A DNA stretch of 64,000 bases from an uncultured Collinsella sp. (lineage in GTDB: Bacteria; Actinomycetota; Coriobacteriia; Coriobacteriales; Coriobacteriaceae): assembly GCA_900541875.1 (NCBI GenBank), contig UQLF01000009.1:1-64000 (forward strand), written 5' to 3'. Position numbers and translations under genes: made by a program. Each line of letters begins with the position of its first letter. Within the stretch, counting starts at the first letter, position 1. Positions 61,194-64,000 of the stretch are shown here, piece by piece. The notes below the pieces were generated by a model. The model saw only the letters and a list, made by a program, of their open reading frames with translations, ran no database searches and was not told the origin of the DNA.

Positions 61194-62378
61194 GTGGGCA
61201 AGGCTAAGGCTAAGGCGAAGAAAAAGACGACGGGAGCGCGGGCTAAGCGCGATCGTCGTCGGAAGCTCGCGACCGAAGCCCCCGCGTCTGCCGAGGAGCT
61301 GCTGGCAAGCGTGCCGGGGCTCGACGCGCTGCAGGATGTTCCGGCGTTCGACGACCTGCCGATCGATGATGCTCAGCAAGCGGCATTTGACGACTTTTGC
61401 GCCCAGGCCGAGGAGCCCGAGCAGATGCAACTTGGTGCCGTGGTGCGCCTGGATCGCGGGTTTCCGCTGGTGGCGACTGCCGACGACACCTTTCGTGCCG
61501 AGCATGCCGTAGGGTTTGCCAAGTCGCGTGGCGAGGATGAGGTTCTGCTGCCCGCCGTGGGCGACCGCGTGGCGGTGCGTCGTGCGCCCGGGCACGACAT
61601 GGGCGTGATCGAGTGCGTGCTGCCACGCCGCACGAGTTTTGAGCGCTGGCGCGGACGCGCTCGCGGCGAGCGTCAGGTGCTTTGCTCCAACGTGGATAGC
61701 GTGCTGATCGTGCAGGCGCTCGGCGCCGGCGAGGTGCTGCTCGACCGCGTGGCGCGCTCGCTGGTGTTGGCGCTCGACTGCGATACCGATCCGGTGGTGG
61801 TACTCACCAAGGCCGACCGCTGCGACGCCGATGAGCTCGAACGCGATCTGGACCGCGTGCACCGCTTGGTGGGTCCGGACGTGCACGTGATCGTGACGTC
61901 CTCTGCCGAGGGCCGTGGCCTGGACGAGGTGCGCGCCTGCGTGCCCGCCGGGAGCTGCGCCATGATCTTGGGTGAATCGGGTGCTGGCAAGTCGACGCTG
62001 CTCAACGCGCTGTTGGGCCACGATACGTTGGCTACCGGCGGCGTGCGTGAGCGCGATGACCAGGGTCGCCACACCACGGTCGCGCGCGTGATGGTGGCGC
62101 TGCCGGGCGAAGCCGGCGTTATTGCCGACGCCCCGGGCCTGCGCAGTTTGCCGCTCGTGGGTCATGAGCGGGGCTTGGCACGCACGTTTCCCGAGATCGT
62201 CGAGGCGTCGCGTGCGTGCCGGTTTGGCGACTGTACGCATACCCACGAGCCGGGCTGCGCCGTTCGCGAGGCCGAGGGTGCCGGGCGGATCGACAGCCTG
62301 CGTTTGGAGACGTTCCAAAACTTGGCGTCATCCATGCGCGTGAGTGCTCAGATGCTCGATCCCGATGTTCATCTGTAA
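61194..62378 (+). CDS. rsgA: Ribosome small-subunit GTPase RsgA
   Basis: This is a 394-residue circularly permuted GTPase that helps 30S maturation. The GTG at 61194 follows GGGAGGCGCTT; the upstream in-frame start would add residues overlapping the terminator. The N-terminus is Lys-rich, then an OB-fold (GAVVRLDRGFPLVATAD). The motif order is G4 (TKADRCD), then G1 (GESGAGKSTLLNALLG) and G3 (DAPG), the family hallmark. The C-terminal zinc site is CRFGDCTHTHEPGCAV. It is about 90 residues longer at the N-terminus than E. coli RsgA. Confidence 0.94.
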   Translation: MGKAKAKAKKKTTGARAKRDRRRKLATEAPASAEELLASVPGLDALQDVPAFDDLPIDDAQQAAFDDFCAQAEEPEQMQLGAVVRLDRGFPLVATADDTFRAEHAVGFAKSRGEDEVLLPAVGDRVAVRRAPGHDMGVIECVLPRRTSFERWRGRARGERQVLCSNVDSVLIVQALGAGEVLLDRVARSLVLALDCDTDPVVVLTKADRCDADELERDLDRVHRLVGPDVHVIVTSSAEGRGLDEVRACVPAGSCAMILGESGAGKSTLLNALLGHDTLATGGVRERDDQGRHTTVARVMVALPGEAGVIADAPGLRSLPLVGHERGLARTFPEIVEASRACRFGDCTHTHEPGCAVREAEGAGRIDSLRLETFQNLASSMRVSAQMLDPDVHL

Positions 62379-62397
62379 TTGAATCTATCTATGACAG

Positions 62398-62429
62398 CCG
62401 TCTCCCAATGGTACGGGAGGCGGTTTTTT
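62398..62429 (+). terminator. Intrinsic terminator of rsgA
   Basis: CCGTCTCCC pairs with GGGAGGCGG (one G-T pair) and is followed by T6. Confidence 0.85.
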
Positions 62430-62467
62430 ATTGCCGATGCGCCCCTAAACGTGCATTTATCCGACGT

Positions 62468-62519
62468 GCTGACCAAAACCTTGCCACGAGCTTGACGGAC
62501 CGGTCAGCTTTTGGTCGGC
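62468..62519. repeat. Small inverted repeat upstream of the pilus genes
   Basis: GCTGACCAAAA (62468-62478) pairs with TTTTGGTCGGC (62509-62519) with one G-T pair. It may be an operator or a repeat remnant in front of the Flp pilus locus. Confidence 0.5.
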
Positions 62520-62629
62520 AATTGGTTTGACACTCAAAACCAAGATCGCGATCGTACCGTTTTGCTGCTTGCCCGCTTGGACAATGGTGGTACGGGCATC
62601 CGCCCGGTGCTACCTTGAGAGGAGCGGCC

Positions 62630-63289
62630 GTGAACAAGAGCAAGCGCATCGCCATCAGTCTGATCGCGGGCGTGCTCGCCGCGCTGCTCTGCATGGTCTA
62701 CGCATCGTCGATTCGCTCGCAGGCTGAGCAGGCCCAGGCCGAGACGCTGGCCAAGTACGGCGGCGATCGCGTCGAGGTGTGCGTCGCGGCGCGCGATATC
62801 GATGCGGGTGAGACCCTCGACGAGACTAATGTCATAACCCAGGAATGGCTGACGAGCCTGTTGCCACGCGATGCGGCGACCGAGCTGCGCCAGGTGCGCG
62901 GCGACGTGACGACCTCGCGCATCCCTAAAAATGCCGTGATTTGCGATGTCTACACCAAGGCCGAAAGCCACACGCTCGAGGTGCCCAAAGGCAAGGTCGC
63001 CGTTTCGGTAGCGGTCGATGCCGAACATTCGGTCGGGGGCGCCACGGGCGTGGGCAGCTACGTGGACGTGTACGTGCAAAAGGACGGCGTAACCGATCGG
63101 CTGTGCGGCGCGCGCGTGATCGATACCAGCGAAGAGGCCAGCGCCACACGCGAAGGCAAGATCGAATGGGTGACGCTGGCGGCCGACCCCGAAGACGTTA
63201 AGGAATTGCTGGGGGCCTCGGGCAAGGGGACGGTCAGTTTGACGATTCCCGCCACGGTGCGCGGCAAAAAGAGCGGAGGCGACGAGTGA
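62630..63289 (+). CDS. Flp pilus assembly protein CpaB-like (SAF domain)
   Basis: This is a 219-residue protein starting with GTG at 62630 after TTGAGAGGAGCGGCC. A membrane anchor at residues 6-24 (IAISLIAGVLAALLCMVYAS) is followed by a SAF domain (VCVAARDIDAGETLDETNV, then TTSRIPKNAVICDV). The family is the RcpC/CpaB component of Flp/tad pili. The stop codon overlaps the next start (ATGA), indicating coupling. It looks shorter than typical CpaB but not broken. Confidence 0.8.
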   Translation: MNKSKRIAISLIAGVLAALLCMVYASSIRSQAEQAQAETLAKYGGDRVEVCVAARDIDAGETLDETNVITQEWLTSLLPRDAATELRQVRGDVTTSRIPKNAVICDVYTKAESHTLEVPKGKVAVSVAVDAEHSVGGATGVGSYVDVYVQKDGVTDRLCGARVIDTSEEASATREGKIEWVTLAADPEDVKELLGASGKGTVSLTIPATVRGKKSGGDE

Positions 63290-64000
63290 TGAAGGCGATC
63301 TGGCTTGCATGCTGTGCGTGCGGTGATTACGGATTGCTACAGCGGGAAGTCGAGGGCCGCGATGCAGGCGCACAGGTGCTTCGCGTGGGCGACCTGGATG
63401 GGCTGGTGTCCATGGCGCGGGCGTTTCCGTCGCGTCGCGGGGCGGCGATTATCGCGGCAGCCCTGTTCGATGCCGAAGACGTGCGAAAGACCGTTGCGCG
63501 CCTGACGGCCGAGGGCCGCGTGAGCCGCGTGGTCGTACTGATAGAGACGCTCGATCCTTCGGATATCGAGGGGCTGTTTCGCGCAGGGGCGACCGAGGTT
63601 ATCGCTGCGCGCAGCATATGCGGCAACGGGCGCGCGGGCGAGGGAACGGTTGATTACGACCGGTGTCTGACGATTGAGCCCGATGCTTTTGTTGATAGGG
63701 AACCCGGGGCGCCTCGCGCTACAAGAGGCCCGCGTGTTGATGATTGTGGAAAAGCGGAAGCCGAGCATGATCGGCGTCCCCGGGACCCCCTTGCATGCGA
63801 TGACCCCGGAGAGCCGGTGCCGTATGGCGAGGAGCTTCTGGCTGTAGATATGGGATACGTGCATGGCGTGAGCCTGGTCGATGAGCTCGACGAGGTGGAG
63901 GGACTTGCCGGGAGCGACAGTGTTCGTGCCGATGCGACCGCGAAGTCTCCAGGCTCGGCCTCGCAGGCCGAGCGGCCTGCCATGCCGGCTTGGACGCAGC
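63289..64000 (+). CDS. Partial protein at window edge, probably CpaE-like pilus component
   Basis: The frame opens at the ATG at 63289, which overlaps the CpaB-like stop as ATGA, and stays open to the end of the window (237 codons so far). The first 110 residues look like a degenerate receiver-type fold (AGAQVLRVGDLDGLVSMARA, then VSRVVVLIETLDPSDIEGLF and RAGATEVIAA). A long acidic, Pro-rich linker follows. CpaE/TadZ proteins have such an N-terminal receiver-like domain before a MinD-type ATPase, and in tad loci they follow CpaB. The ATPase itself would lie outside the window, so the call rests on context. Confidence 0.6.
   Translation, partial: MKAIWLACCACGDYGLLQREVEGRDAGAQVLRVGDLDGLVSMARAFPSRRGAAIIAAALFDAEDVRKTVARLTAEGRVSRVVVLIETLDPSDIEGLFRAGATEVIAARSICGNGRAGEGTVDYDRCLTIEPDAFVDREPGAPRATRGPRVDDCGKAEAEHDRRPRDPLACDDPGEPVPYGEELLAVDMGYVHGVSLVDELDEVEGLAGSDSVRADATAKSPGSASQAERPAMPAWTQ

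Overview
The window is about 64 kb of high-GC bacterial chromosome. Gene content and style suggest a gut Coriobacteriia, most likely Collinsella: strong G/C third positions, many mannose-family PTS and sugar-isomerase (SIS) genes with GntR/UTRA regulators, a phenylalanyl T-box, a Flp/tad pilus gene, and numerous long palindromic intergenic repeats. The genus is inferred from content only. The first ~120 bases are near-pure G/C homopolymer and look like a low-quality contig end.

Layout. 0.2-2.5 kb: small membrane proteins and a helix-turn-helix protein of unknown role. 2.5-13 kb: housekeeping and DNA repair (rmuC, an ABC half-transporter, nth, mfd, a PAP2 phosphatase, an aldolase-type PLP enzyme, an acetyltransferase). 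13-27.6 kb: a carbohydrate block with three SIS sugar-phosphate deglycase-like genes, a mannose-family PTS (IIAB, IIC, IID), a DMT transporter, a HAD phosphatase and three GntR/UTRA regulators, each with a recognisable candidate operator; yitT-like and recQ genes are embedded. All three SIS proteins keep a Glu/His pair 16 residues apart, as in FraB/FrlB-type deglycases, so the block is best read as uptake and cleavage of phosphorylated Amadori (sugar-amine) compounds. 27.7-30.5 kb: lactate-type dehydrogenase, metA (acetyl-type by Glu111), 5-formyl-THF cyclo-ligase. 30.5-39.4 kb: accessory block with a HicA/HicB toxin-antitoxin pair under a palindromic operator, an M16 peptidase, a Schlafen/AlbA_2 protein behind a duplicated six-site operator array, an HNH nuclease, a zinc-ribbon protein and a DUF5710-like protein, ending at tRNA-Val(GAC). 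40-50.9 kb: DMT transporter, a DUF4012-type envelope protein, glmM, an M32 carboxypeptidase, and a T-box leader with pheS-pheT. 51-54 kb: a CbiM(N)QO metal ECF transporter with a NikR-like operator, so probably nickel. 54-63 kb: a phospholipase-C-like protein, a nuclease-like protein, pyk, a Ca2+ P-type ATPase with a structured leader, and rsgA. 62.6-64 kb: start of a Flp pilus (tad) locus, cut by the window end.

The most unusual feature is a family of long intergenic hairpins with three full copies (14970-15128, 23372-23590, 44983-45149). Their outer and middle stems differ in sequence between copies but stay complementary, while the apex GACCAGAAGGTC is constant. This covariation argues for a selected RNA or cruciform structure. 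Further long inverted repeats with different arms (21166-21284, 34532-34628, 55990-56117, 60956-61050) indicate that several palindromic element families populate this genome.
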